NCBI GenBank assembly: GCA_003164295.1
Contig: PLTA01000048.1
Coordinates: 1 to 64,000 of the forward strand
Source: Candidatus Bathyarchaeota archaeon
GTDB lineage: Archaea > Thermoproteota > Bathyarchaeia > Bathyarchaeales > Bathycorpusculaceae
Direction: 5' to 3'
DNA length: 64,000 nt
Under the pieces are notes generated by a model. It made no database searches, was not told where the DNA came from, and saw nothing but the letters and a program-made list of their open reading frames with translations. The stretch's first letter is position 1, and each line of letters begins with the position of its first letter. The position numbers and the translations under genes were made by a program. This document shows positions 1 through 9,930 of this stretch, piece after piece.

Positions 1-1246
1 TGTTCAGCTTTGGAATTATTCTACTAGTGGTGGGGTTTATTCTTCTCCTGCGGTTGTCAATAATGTAGTTTACGTTGGCTCTGCTAACGACAAAGTTTAT
101 GCCTTAAATACTGCTAACGGCGCCCAAATCTGGAATTACACTACTGGTGGCCAAGTTTATTCTTCTCCTGCTGTTTCGGGGGGTGTGGTATACGTAGGAT
201 CAGATGATGGCAATATCTACGCTTTGAACGCTACTAATGGTGCCAAAATCTGGAATTATTCTACTGGCGGCTTTGTCGAAGCGTCTCCCGCTGTTGCCGG
301 TGGTACGATTTACATTGGCTCATATGACCATACTGTTTATGCCTTGAATACCTCAAGTGGTTTTCAGCTTTGGAATTATTCTACTGGCAGTTTTGTTGAG
401 ACATCCCCTGCCGTTGTCAGTGGTGTTGTATACATTGGTTCAGACGATAACAACATCTATGCATTAGGTTCTCTGGCTCCATTCCCGGATCATTTCGTTT
501 TTAGCTATGTGGGTTCTCAAACTGATGGCGAACCGTTTAATGTGAGTATTAATGCTGTAGATGCTTCTGGTAATACTGTTACTAGTTATTCGGGTTTGGT
601 TTCTTTGACGACTTCTGCTGGATTTGTTAATCCTTCTTCGGCGACATGTGGCTTCTCGAATGGTATTTGGACTGGGCTAGTTACATTGGCAACTGCTAGT
701 TCAGGCGTTACTCTTGGAGTGGACGATGGAAACGGACACAATGGAATTAGTAACTCGTTTGTAGTTAATCCAATAATTACAGCTTCTGCCGGAACTAATG
801 GTGCTATAAGCCCAACTGGAAATGTTTCTGTTAATTTTGGTGATAGTCAGAACTTTACTATTACGCCAAATAATGGTTATTCTGTTGCCTCTTTGATTGT
901 TGATGGCTCCGCGGTGTCGGTTTCAACATTATATACTTTTAGTAATGTTCAATCTTTTCACAATATAACTGCAACTTTTGCATTAACACAAAATCCTACT
1001 CCTACACCTAGTTCGTCTCCAATTCCCACATCAACTCCAACCGCTATCCCTACTACTGCAAATCCCACAGCTTCTCCAACTCAGACGCATACACCTGATC
1101 CCACATCCACTCCAACAATTCCAGAAATCCCATTTACCTTCGCATTTTCCATTTTTCTGGCAATAACGGGTTTGGTAATATTTTGTGTCAAAAAGCACAA
1201 TTATAGGAATCACTCTTCCCTCTCGTCTCCAACAGAGGTCCTCTAA
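1..1246 (+). CDS. Surface PQQ-propeller protein, 5' truncated
   Basis: The reading frame is open from base 2, so the start lies outside the window. The first ~155 codons hold about four PQQ-like beta-propeller repeats of ~40 residues (pattern VYALN..NG...WNY.TGG...SSPAV..G.VYVGS). An Ig-like segment follows, then a domain resembling the divergent InlB B-repeat (GAISPTGN...VNFGDSQNFTI), a Thr/Pro/Ser-rich linker of TPTPT type, and one C-terminal membrane helix with a basic tail (KKHNYRNH). This is the architecture of a secreted, membrane-anchored cell-surface protein. PQQ itself is probably not bound; the repeats more likely act as a scaffold or ligand-binding propeller. The IPEIPF segment before the helix loosely recalls archaeosortase sorting tails, but this is not certain. 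A related propeller occurs in the gene at 36278. Confidence 0.85.
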   Translation, partial: VQLWNYSTSGGVYSSPAVVNNVVYVGSANDKVYALNTANGAQIWNYTTGGQVYSSPAVSGGVVYVGSDDGNIYALNATNGAKIWNYSTGGFVEASPAVAGGTIYIGSYDHTVYALNTSSGFQLWNYSTGSFVETSPAVVSGVVYIGSDDNNIYALGSLAPFPDHFVFSYVGSQTDGEPFNVSINAVDASGNTVTSYSGLVSLTTSAGFVNPSSATCGFSNGIWTGLVTLATASSGVTLGVDDGNGHNGISNSFVVNPIITASAGTNGAISPTGNVSVNFGDSQNFTITPNNGYSVASLIVDGSAVSVSTLYTFSNVQSFHNITATFALTQNPTPTPSSSPIPTSTPTAIPTTANPTASPTQTHTPDPTSTPTIPEIPFTFAFSIFLAITGLVIFCVKKHNYRNHSSLSSPTEVL

Positions 1247-1514
1247 AAAATCAATTATAAAAAAATGTTGAACATTCTATAAAAAGTAACAAACTTAATT
1301 TGACACTTAAAAAATTTAATAGCATTCGATATTTTTGATTTGGGAACACAAAAAACATCTGCCAAAATCAACTAATTGGCAGTTAAGTTTCATTTTTGGG
1401 CTTATCCGATTTATGATTCTTGAGTTTTAGTACGGTCTTATCGGGTTAAAAATATGTCAGATTCTGGAATATTCTACGTAGAAAACATGGCTTAAATGCA
1501 GAAACAAGAGAAGG

Positions 1515-2093
1515 ATGATTATTGAGATGAATTGTTTGATGCGGCAATTGAAAAAAATTAGTAATTGGTCACATAGTAAGCGTGCGCTTAGTCCAATATT
1601 CGCAACGGTGTTGTTGGCTTCGATGATAATCGTTTTTGGTTCCGTCGCCTATTACTATTCAACGAACATCACTACTAATGCAACAAATAGTTACGTAAAT
1701 TCCATGTCGGGCAGTCAGCAATCCATCGCGGAAAGAATAGGCTTTGAAAATGTAGCCTATAATTCATCTTCTCCAGCAAAACTAACAGTTTACATAATTA
1801 ATTCCGGAAGCACAAACAACCTGCAAATCAACTCGACTTTCCTCTACGATTCAAGTCACAACATTATTGGGGTTTATACATTTTCTAGTGGTTCAATTTC
1901 AGCATTAAAACCGATTGATTCAGGGGTACCAACACCAAATTCAGGTCTGAATGTTGGGCAAGAAGCGTACTTCACTATCACATTAGGTAAAGATGCTTCA
2001 GGAAACAACATTTCTCTAACATCAGGCTCAATTTACACTATTAACCTAATAACAAAAAACGGGAGCGATTTTAACTATGAATTTTCACCATAA
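1515..2093 (+). CDS. Archaeal type IV pilin-like protein
   Basis: A 192-aa protein with a class III signal peptide: a basic stretch (SHSKRALSP) directly before a long hydrophobic helix (IFATVLLASMIIVFGSVAYY). This is the archaeal pilin N-terminal (Pilin_N/DUF1628) pattern, probably cleaved near RAL/SP by a prepilin peptidase. The rest is Ser/Thr/Asn-rich beta-type sequence, as in surface pilins. The GAGAAGG at 1508-1514 touches the first ATG (1515), so the ATG at 1527 or 1539 may be the real start. The stop overlaps the next gene by 17 bp, indicating translational coupling to the giant pilin-like protein. It is the first gene of the pilus-like operon. Confidence 0.8.
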   Translation: MIIEMNCLMRQLKKISNWSHSKRALSPIFATVLLASMIIVFGSVAYYYSTNITTNATNSYVNSMSGSQQSIAERIGFENVAYNSSSPAKLTVYIINSGSTNNLQINSTFLYDSSHNIIGVYTFSSGSISALKPIDSGVPTPNSGLNVGQEAYFTITLGKDASGNNISLTSGSIYTINLITKNGSDFNYEFSP

Positions 2094-5000
2094 ACTTTTT
2101 AGAAACAATAAGGGCATTGGCACTGTATTTGGAATGGTATTTTTCATACTTATAGTCATGGTTGTTTTTGCAAGCTTTGTAATTATACTTAACCAAAACA
2201 CTACCCTGGAACAAGTAACAGCCAGTACAAAACAGATGGATCTAGATCGCTACACCGAACTTACTACTGTAGCAGTCGCTAACCCCGAAACAGCTGTACT
2301 AAACAATGTTGTTTACATAAGCTGCACAATTTCCAACAATGGCACTCTCCCAACAGAATTGGTGCGTCTCTGGATCAAAGACGTTACACAAAATACAACG
2401 GGCAATATGCCAATTAATCCACCAATTATCCTTCAACCAGGAAGCAGCCTTCAATACTTCAACTTCACCAATGTTGCAAATGCAGGGCTTTATGATCAAT
2501 TTAGCTTTTGGTTTATAACCACAAGAGGAAACACGATTTCAGCTTATCCAAATATCAATCAATTTAATGGCATTACGGGAACTGGAAATTTTCCAGGCGT
2601 AACTGATATCAACTCCTCTTACACTGGTAGCCAAACTCCCCTCCAGTTATCTCTTACCACAACTGGGCCAAATCAATTAATTTATGTGGTTGTGTCCTAC
2701 GATGACGGAAATACCCTGTACACGCCTACTTCAACTCCCAGCCTTACTTGGATTTTGAGGGGTACATCATCATCTACCGCTAATAACTATGGAAATCCCG
2801 GTGATAGCATTTTGAAAACCTTTTACGCCATTGCTCGTTCAAGTGGTCCTATAACAATCAACATTCAATCAACTGCTGATGAACAAAGCGATTATTATTG
2901 TTCAGCATTGGCATTTGCAGTCAGCAATGTCAACACAACATCACCATTTGATGGTTCACCCCAAACTTCCATAGGTCTATCTACAATGCCGGCTGATACA
3001 ATCACCACTAAATACTCAAATGAGCTTGTGATTGGTGCTTTGGGTATTGATGATCTTAATCCTGCGATTTCGGCGGGTGCGGGTTTTGCGCAGATTATGC
3101 CTGTTCAGAGTTCGTATGGTGCTTCTGGGCAGGATAATGCTATGCCTAGGTCGGTTTGGAGTGAGTGGAGTATTGTGCAGTCACCAACAACTAATTTGCC
3201 GGTAAATTGCACTTTTACGTCTTCTAAAGATTGGGCTATAATTTTAGATGCCATAAAACTAGTAATTGTACCTCCAACCGCTCCAGTAAGCCTTTCTCCA
3301 ACCAGCGGTCCGATCGGTCAGCCAGTGACGGTTTCTGGATACGGTTTTGCAAACAACTCTAAGTTGGAAGCTACATTTGGTGACTCACTGATTCCTTTCA
3401 GCTTCACAACTGATAGCTCAGGTAATGTCCCACCTAACGCAATCTTCACAGTCCCACAAGGTTCAACCGCAGGTAACAATACCGTTACTATCATTGACAG
3501 TAAGTTCAATTATGCCTCAGCAAATTTCACCGTTACCACCCCTGGCATAAATGTGAGTCCCCAGATTGGTCCAATTGGAACTATAGCCACGGTATCAGGT
3601 TCGAACTTCATTACTACTTCAACTATTACTATCAAATTTGGAGGTACCTCGGTAGTTACTAATCCTTCTACCATAGTAGCGGACGCGTCTGGCAACTTCT
3701 CAGCAACCTTCAGTCCTTCAGGAACAGCAGGCATTTACCCGGTTTTGGCTAGTGATGGCATCAACTCTGCCAACGCCAATTTCAACGTTACCCCATCGAT
3801 TATTATAACTCCAATTTCCGGTCTAAACAGTGGCATAGTTACAATATCTGGAAATGGTTTTGCAGCTAATTCCAACTTACAAGTGACACTAAATGGAGTC
3901 GCTGTTACACCTTTCCCTTCAAATCCATCAACAGATTCGATCGGAACATTCTCAAACTTGGTCTTTACGGCACAAGCAACAAGTCCTGGCCCAAAGACTG
4001 TAAATGTAACCGATGCAAACGGCAACTCTGCAATTGCAACATATACTCTTATGTTCAGTCCAACAGTTCCAATTCCAACACTAAATCCTTCCAGTCTGAC
4101 TTTCGGTAATTCAATTACTGGTTCGGTTACTGTCTCGGGTGTCGGCGGTGTTGTTCCGACTGGGACTGTGACTTTCCAGGTTTCAACTGATAGCGGCAAC
4201 ACATGGGCTACTCTTGGAGCAGTTAAGACTTTGAATCTTGGTGGTTTAGGTACTTCAGATCCTTATATTCCGCTATCTGCTGGCAATAATTATCAAATCA
4301 GGGCAGTTTACACTGGAGATAGCAACTATGTAAGCGCAACAAGTTTAGCAGCAACTATAGCAGTCAATCCAGCTAATCCAACTGTTTCAGTTCCTACTTT
4401 TACTCCGGCAAGCCCAATTAATCTAGGAGCTTCAATTACTAGCAAGACAACAGTTACAGGTGTTTTAGGTGTTATTCCGACTGGGACTGTGACTTTCCAG
4501 GTTTCAACTGACAGTGGCAGTACCTGGGTTACACTTGGTGCGGTAAAGCCCTTGGTAAGCGGTTCGGCTACTTCAGATCCATATGCTCCTCAAGCGGCAG
4601 GTAATAATTATCAATTTAGAGCGCTCTACAATAGCGACAACAATTACAACAGCGCTACTGGCACTGCTGGAACTTTAACCGTGAATAAGGGAACGGCCAG
4701 TGTCAGCGCTTCCACCTTTGCACCTGTTAGCCCAATTACGTTGAGCAGTTCTGTTACGGTTTCTGTATCAGTTTCCGCTCCCTCAGGTGTAACTACAACC
4801 CCCTCAGGAAATGTACAATTCATGGTAAAAGTTGGAGCAGGTTCATTTGTTAACTTTGGTTCTCCTGTTTCGTTGTCGAGTGGTTCTGCTTCTATATCCT
4901 ATACACCTTCAACTATTGGCACCTATAGTTTCCAAGCAGTATACCAAGGCGACAGCAACTATATTTCTGGCACTACAAGTGCTGTTTCTGGAACACTGAC

Positions 5001-7356
5001 AGTAATCGTAACTTCATCGACGGGCACAGTGCTTTCTGCTTCCTCTCCACTCGCTTTAGGTGGGACAACAACTGATACTGCTAATGTTACTCCTCAAACT
5101 TACCTCAACAACCAGGTGACTTACATTGGGGCTGGAAACGGCGTTTCAGGTACATCGGGCAGTCTTAGTGCGCCCTACCCATCTGGGTTAGCCGCAAACG
5201 ATTTACTCCTGCTTCAAATCACTATCAGAGACACGACAAGTGCTCCAATTCAGCCGTCTGGTTGGACGTTATTATTTGGTCCTGATTCTTCAACGGTCGG
5301 TCGTCAGTGGATTTACTACAAATTTGCCGTGGGATCAGAATCTGGATCACTTTCTCTGACTGTTGGTGGAACAAGTTGTCAGATCGCGCGCATGTATGAT
5401 TTCCGAAATGTTGCTTCATCCAGTTTCACTGAAAATAACAACAATTTCGGGTTCAGCCCAGGAAGTACAACGGTTTCTGCACAGTCAGTAACTACTTCCG
5501 GTACCGGACGTTTTGCTGTTTCATTTGTATTCGATACGTACAGCAATGCTCTACCCGCTTTTTCAGGTGAGAATGGTGGCACTTGGGCCGAGGCATTAGG
5601 TGAATATACAACCAACTCAGGCTCTCGTGGCGGTGTTCAGCTACAGATTGCGACTATGGCTTCTGCCGGAACAATTTCAGGAGGTTCTTTGTCAATTGCT
5701 ACAAGTGCATCTTGGGGTGTTAGGGGTTTTGCTTTGATACCGTCAGCAGCGCTTGCAACTGGCAATGTTAATTTTCAAGTTTTAGCTCCAGGCGGCTCTT
5801 GGACCACTTATAATACGCAAGCACTTGCGGCTGGAACAGCGACTTCTACTAGCTATGCGCCAAATACTGTGGGCACCTGGTATTTCCGGGCAGTTTATGC
5901 TGGTGACTCTAATTACGTTGGTTCTCAAAGCGGTGATCCTGATGAGCCATTAGTTGTTGGTATGGGCACTGCAATTGTTAATCCTGCAACGTTTGCTCCT
6001 GCCAGTCCAATTGGCCTGGGCACTGGAGAAACAGTTTCCGTGGGAGTTAGTGGCCCTAACGGTTTCCCAGCTCCGACTGGAAATGTTCAGTTCCAGGTTT
6101 CGATTAACAATGGTGCATATACTAATACTGGTTCACCAGTTGCATTGTCTGGTGGTGTAGCTTCCATTGCATACAATCCACCAACCATTAATACCTACAA
6201 TTTCCGTGCGGTATACTTAGGTGACAGTAACTATGTTTCCGGTACCATAGGTGCTGCTTCATCAACCCTTATTGTAAAAGGTAATCCAATTGTTCCCGCA
6301 CCAACTTTGAATCCTTCGGGCTCTACGACTGTTGGTACTTCTGTTTCGTTATCAGTTACGGTTTCTGGTTCGGGTGCTGTTCCTACTGGGACTGCGACTT
6401 TCCAAGTGAATATTAATGGTGGCGGTTGGTCAAATATCGGATCCGCAATAAATCTGAATGGTGCCGGATTTGCTTCTACCAATTATGTTCCTTCGTCAGC
6501 AAACAATTACCAATTCCAAGTTGTATATAGTGGTGACACTAATTACGTTGGCGCTACTGGGCCTTCAGCGTCTCTAACAGTTAACAAGGCAACGCTTAGC
6601 CCAACAGGTCCCTCAGTTAACCCCAATCCAGACGTCGTTAATCATGCAGTAACCGTTTCCATAACAATCCTGGGCGTTTCTGGAGGGCCAACTCCAACCG
6701 GTCAAGCAACCTTCCAAGTAAAGATCGGGGCAGGTGCTTGGACAAACATTGGCTCTGGAATTAATCTTGTAAACGGCGCCGCATCTACAACTTATACGCC
6801 AAATACTGTTAACAGCTATCAGTTCCAAGTTCTGTACAACGGTGACTCCAACTACAACGGTGCAACGAGTTCTGCAACAACTATAAACGTTCTCTCTGGA
6901 ATATTTGGAAACCAAAATACTGGAACAGGAACAAACTATCAAGATGTAAGCAACACAATCAGAGGTGCACCTTACGTTGCCCCTGCAACTGGCACTTTAC
7001 AGAGTATAACGGCGTACATTTCCGTTACTAGCACAAACAGAAACATTCAAGCAGCAATTTACTCTACCTCTGGCACTCTCTTAGGTACTTCAAATGTGGT
7101 TAGTGGAATCAGTGGCGGGGCGCAATCTGTAACGTTCTCTTTCACTGTCAAGCCAAGTCTAACTGCTGGAACAACATATGTAATTGTCTTATCAGCCAAC
7201 TCAGGAAGCTCAGATGTCTATCTTTACTACAGCGGAACAGGAGCATTAGGTGTAGGTGATCACACAGGCACAATTACATACAATACATGGCCAAACGTGA
7301 CATTCACGGGTGACACTTATCAATACTGCTTATACGCCACTTATTCGATACCTTAA
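2077..7356 (+). CDS. Giant pilin-like multi-Ig surface adhesin
   Basis: A 1759-aa protein. Residues ~1-38 are a pilin-like N-terminus (RNNKGIGTVFGM then a hydrophobic helix), so it is probably exported or assembled by the ATPase encoded downstream. Next come a beta-rich globular region (~170-400), two or three IPT/TIG-like domains (~405-670; SPTSGPIGQPVTVSGYGF), then seven Ig-like repeats of ~85-95 residues marked by PTGTVTFQV...W and YTGDSNY. The fourth repeat appears split by a ~210-residue jelly-roll-like insert (~1013-1222). The C-terminal ~150 residues form another beta domain (TYVIVLSANSGSSDVY). There is no C-terminal anchor, so attachment would be through the N-terminal helix. A role in adhesion, as a pilus tip or fibre protein, is inferred. 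The Ig repeats resemble bacterial Big-type repeats. Confidence 0.8.
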   Translation: MNFHHKLFRNNKGIGTVFGMVFFILIVMVVFASFVIILNQNTTLEQVTASTKQMDLDRYTELTTVAVANPETAVLNNVVYISCTISNNGTLPTELVRLWIKDVTQNTTGNMPINPPIILQPGSSLQYFNFTNVANAGLYDQFSFWFITTRGNTISAYPNINQFNGITGTGNFPGVTDINSSYTGSQTPLQLSLTTTGPNQLIYVVVSYDDGNTLYTPTSTPSLTWILRGTSSSTANNYGNPGDSILKTFYAIARSSGPITINIQSTADEQSDYYCSALAFAVSNVNTTSPFDGSPQTSIGLSTMPADTITTKYSNELVIGALGIDDLNPAISAGAGFAQIMPVQSSYGASGQDNAMPRSVWSEWSIVQSPTTNLPVNCTFTSSKDWAIILDAIKLVIVPPTAPVSLSPTSGPIGQPVTVSGYGFANNSKLEATFGDSLIPFSFTTDSSGNVPPNAIFTVPQGSTAGNNTVTIIDSKFNYASANFTVTTPGINVSPQIGPIGTIATVSGSNFITTSTITIKFGGTSVVTNPSTIVADASGNFSATFSPSGTAGIYPVLASDGINSANANFNVTPSIIITPISGLNSGIVTISGNGFAANSNLQVTLNGVAVTPFPSNPSTDSIGTFSNLVFTAQATSPGPKTVNVTDANGNSAIATYTLMFSPTVPIPTLNPSSLTFGNSITGSVTVSGVGGVVPTGTVTFQVSTDSGNTWATLGAVKTLNLGGLGTSDPYIPLSAGNNYQIRAVYTGDSNYVSATSLAATIAVNPANPTVSVPTFTPASPINLGASITSKTTVTGVLGVIPTGTVTFQVSTDSGSTWVTLGAVKPLVSGSATSDPYAPQAAGNNYQFRALYNSDNNYNSATGTAGTLTVNKGTASVSASTFAPVSPITLSSSVTVSVSVSAPSGVTTTPSGNVQFMVKVGAGSFVNFGSPVSLSSGSASISYTPSTIGTYSFQAVYQGDSNYISGTTSAVSGTLTVIVTSSTGTVLSASSPLALGGTTTDTANVTPQTYLNNQVTYIGAGNGVSGTSGSLSAPYPSGLAANDLLLLQITIRDTTSAPIQPSGWTLLFGPDSSTVGRQWIYYKFAVGSESGSLSLTVGGTSCQIARMYDFRNVASSSFTENNNNFGFSPGSTTVSAQSVTTSGTGRFAVSFVFDTYSNALPAFSGENGGTWAEALGEYTTNSGSRGGVQLQIATMASAGTISGGSLSIATSASWGVRGFALIPSAALATGNVNFQVLAPGGSWTTYNTQALAAGTATSTSYAPNTVGTWYFRAVYAGDSNYVGSQSGDPDEPLVVGMGTAIVNPATFAPASPIGLGTGETVSVGVSGPNGFPAPTGNVQFQVSINNGAYTNTGSPVALSGGVASIAYNPPTINTYNFRAVYLGDSNYVSGTIGAASSTLIVKGNPIVPAPTLNPSGSTTVGTSVSLSVTVSGSGAVPTGTATFQVNINGGGWSNIGSAINLNGAGFASTNYVPSSANNYQFQVVYSGDTNYVGATGPSASLTVNKATLSPTGPSVNPNPDVVNHAVTVSITILGVSGGPTPTGQATFQVKIGAGAWTNIGSGINLVNGAASTTYTPNTVNSYQFQVLYNGDSNYNGATSSATTINVLSGIFGNQNTGTGTNYQDVSNTIRGAPYVAPATGTLQSITAYISVTSTNRNIQAAIYSTSGTLLGTSNVVSGISGGAQSVTFSFTVKPSLTAGTTYVIVLSANSGSSDVYLYYSGTGALGVGDHTGTITYNTWPNVTFTGDTYQYCLYATYSIP

Positions 7357-7407
7357 CCCTCCTCCGAATTTTACATGGTTTATATTGACTCTTAAGAAAT
7401 TAATGGT

Positions 7408-9039
7408 GTGATCACTAAATTGAAGACATGGAAACTTGGGAAAAAAACTTCGCAATCACAATTATCAACGGAAAACGCTGCTGTTATAGCGGAAAATATT
7501 CCAGGGCCTTCAGTGGAAACTCACACAGATGCTGCTGGAGGGTCAGATGTTAATGAGACTTTCAAAGAACATTATCCTCTTTTGCTTCCTTTTTCGTACG
7601 CAGCGATTGTTGAAGATGAGAAAAAAGAATTAAAATATTCTCTTCTAGAACCAACTATAACTGATTTAGATAAAGAAATGTTAGATGAACTAAAAAACAT
7701 CCTTTGGGATGAGCTTTCAATTAATACGAAAAATTTTAAGAATGGTCAGGAATCAGAAGATTTCTTAAAATATAAAATTTTGGATACTGCAATAAAATAT
7801 AAAATTAATGTAGATGCCAATACTCTGGGTAAATATCAATATTATATTACTCGAGACTTCTTGGGTTTTGGAAAAATAGATGGAATAATGAAGGACGAAA
7901 ACATAGAAGACGTTTCCTGCGATGGCATTGGCTCTCCCGTCTTTGTTTGGCACCGAAAATATGAATCTATTCCGTCAAATGTTATATATGAAACTTCTCA
8001 AGAACTGGAAAACTTTGTATTCAAACTTGCTTACCTTTGCGGCAGACATATCTCAATTGCTCAACCAATCCTCGATGGAACCCTCAATGATGGCAGCCGA
8101 GCCCAAGTAACCTACGGAACAGAAGTAACACCTAAAGGTAGTACATTTACTATTAGAAAATTCAAAAAAACTCCTCTCACAATTGTCGATCTAATAATAT
8201 ACAAGGCGCTGTCAGCCGAAATCGCAGCTTATTATTGGTTCTTAATTGAAAACAGACACTCCGTCATGATTGGAGGAGACATCGGCGGAGGAAAAACCTC
8301 AATGCTCAACGCCATCAGCCTATTCATTAGACCAACACTAAAAATTGTAAGCATAGAAGACACACAAGAAATACGATTACCCCATCAAAACTGGGAAATG
8401 ATGGTAACCAGGCAAGGCCTCGGAACCGGCGCAGGAGCAGTAGGCGAAGCAGGAATCGGCAGCATAAGCATGTTCGATCTACTTCGAGCCGCCCTAAGAC
8501 AAAGACCAGACTTCATCATAGTAGGAGAAATACGCGGAGAAGAAGCCTATGCACTTTTCCAAGCCATGGCAACAGGACACTTAGGATTAACAACCATACA
8601 CGCAGAACACGTACAAGGGGTCCTCCACCGTCTAACAACAAAACCCATGAACATCCCTCAAACCCAAGTCGAAAACCTAAACGCCATCTCAATTGTCCGC
8701 AGACTAGTCGTAAACAACGTCTCCTTACGAAGAACAATCAGCGTTTCAGAAATGGTTGGTTGGGACAAAGAAAAAAACGATTTCAAAATTCAAGATATAT
8801 TCAGATGGGACGTAGAAAAAGACATCTATGTTAAGCAAGCACGAAGCCCATTACTTGATAGAATAGCAACTCAATGGGGTTACTCACAAGATGAAATAGA
8901 TCAAGAACTGCAAATGAGACAGACAATTCTTGAGTATATGGTTAGAAAACACCTTCGTTCGTATGAAGAAGTTTCAAAATTGGTTTTAGATTACTTCTCT
9001 GACCCACAGCAAATATACAGAAAAGCAAAAGTGAGCTAA
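7408..9039 (+). CDS. Type II/IV secretion ATPase (FlaI/TadA-like)
   Basis: A 543-aa cytoplasmic ATPase that powers assembly of type IV pilus-like filaments. Visible motifs are Walker A (GGDIGGGKTS, ~289-298), an Asp box (SIEDTQEIRLPH, ~310-321), Walker B (RPDFIIVGEIRGEE, ~366-379) and a His box (GHLGLTTIHAEH, ~388-399). The poorly conserved N-terminal ~90 residues precede the usual N-domain. The start is GTG at 7408, with no strong ribosome binding site seen. It is followed after 2 nt by the first TadC-like membrane gene, so the three genes form an operon. The protein is clearly of this family. Whether the filament is a pilus or another pilin-based machine cannot be told, but no archaellin genes are present. 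Confidence 0.93.
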   Translation: MITKLKTWKLGKKTSQSQLSTENAAVIAENIPGPSVETHTDAAGGSDVNETFKEHYPLLLPFSYAAIVEDEKKELKYSLLEPTITDLDKEMLDELKNILWDELSINTKNFKNGQESEDFLKYKILDTAIKYKINVDANTLGKYQYYITRDFLGFGKIDGIMKDENIEDVSCDGIGSPVFVWHRKYESIPSNVIYETSQELENFVFKLAYLCGRHISIAQPILDGTLNDGSRAQVTYGTEVTPKGSTFTIRKFKKTPLTIVDLIIYKALSAEIAAYYWFLIENRHSVMIGGDIGGGKTSMLNAISLFIRPTLKIVSIEDTQEIRLPHQNWEMMVTRQGLGTGAGAVGEAGIGSISMFDLLRAALRQRPDFIIVGEIRGEEAYALFQAMATGHLGLTTIHAEHVQGVLHRLTTKPMNIPQTQVENLNAISIVRRLVVNNVSLRRTISVSEMVGWDKEKNDFKIQDIFRWDVEKDIYVKQARSPLLDRIATQWGYSQDEIDQELQMRQTILEYMVRKHLRSYEEVSKLVLDYFSDPQQIYRKAKVS

Positions 9040-9041
9040 AC

Positions 9042-9923
9042 ATGAAATTTCAACCTTGGACAACTGCGTATACTCTGCTTAACAAAAAACTAGGCAAGAT
9101 ATATCTGCAGTTTCAAGAGCTCCATATTCAACTCAAAAAAGGCGGCGTACTAATTGCCTTCAAGGCATATATTGCATTCATGATATTAATGTCGATAGTT
9201 GCTTTTGCAGTTGCCATCCCATTGGCATTTATCCTTATACCTCTTTTAACCCGCATTCCAATTTTGTCCACAATGAACTTTCTATTTACCTTAGTTATCG
9301 CAGTGTCAGCAGCCATGATAACATTCATAGCTATGTACCTCTATCCTGGAATGAAATCAAGCAGCCGAAGTGGTCCAATAGATAAGAATTTACCCTACAT
9401 AACTAACTTTCTAACCCTTCTCTCAAGCTCAAATGTTCCTCCAAGCCTCATTTTCGAATCAATGGGAAAGATTGATTCTCTCAAAGAAGTCCGATTAGAA
9501 TTTAGCAACATTATACGAGATATAGAAATTTTCGGAAACGACCTTATGAGCTCAATTGTTGAAAACGCCAAACTTACACCCAATGAACAACTTGGAGAAA
9601 TCCTTGAAGGATATGTTGCAACAGTGAGAACAGGCGGAAACCCCACAGAATACCTAAAAATTACGACTGATAAAGTCACAAAAGAACGAATGGGAAAACT
9701 AGACATGATGCTAGAATCGCTATCAGCTATGGCAGAAATATATATCATGATGTTAGTTGCTGCGCCACTGCTTTTCGTAGTTCTTTTTGTTACATTAGGC
9801 ATGATCGGCAGCGGCTCAATCGGCGGCATGAGCATGTCACTGGTTCTTTACCTGTTGGTTTACGTTGGAATTCCTGTCATGGGCGCGATAATGATGGTGA
9901 TAATGTCAACATTCGAAAAGTGA
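9042..9923 (+). CDS. Pilus assembly membrane protein (T2SSF/TadC-like), first
   Basis: A 293-aa polytopic membrane protein. Two hydrophobic helices near residues ~40-110 are followed by a cytoplasmic four-helix T2SSF-type domain (~115-230; LPYITNFLTLLSSSNVPPSL, EILEGYVATVRTGGNP) and two C-terminal helices (~232-290). Such proteins form the membrane platform on which the secretion ATPase works, corresponding to half of FlaJ or to one of the TadB/TadC pair. The ATPase stop is 2 nt upstream and the second T2SSF gene begins 7 nt downstream, so co-translation is likely. Confidence 0.88.
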   Translation: MKFQPWTTAYTLLNKKLGKIYLQFQELHIQLKKGGVLIAFKAYIAFMILMSIVAFAVAIPLAFILIPLLTRIPILSTMNFLFTLVIAVSAAMITFIAMYLYPGMKSSSRSGPIDKNLPYITNFLTLLSSSNVPPSLIFESMGKIDSLKEVRLEFSNIIRDIEIFGNDLMSSIVENAKLTPNEQLGEILEGYVATVRTGGNPTEYLKITTDKVTKERMGKLDMMLESLSAMAEIYIMMLVAAPLLFVVLFVTLGMIGSGSIGGMSMSLVLYLLVYVGIPVMGAIMMVIMSTFEK

Positions 9924-9930
9924 GATTAAA

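Noticed and set aside
3318..4202. Minus-strand open frames inside the giant adhesin gene
   Set aside because: They are antisense to a clear Ig-repeat protein and arise from its Thr/Val/Pro-rich codons; no independent start signals or family motifs are seen.
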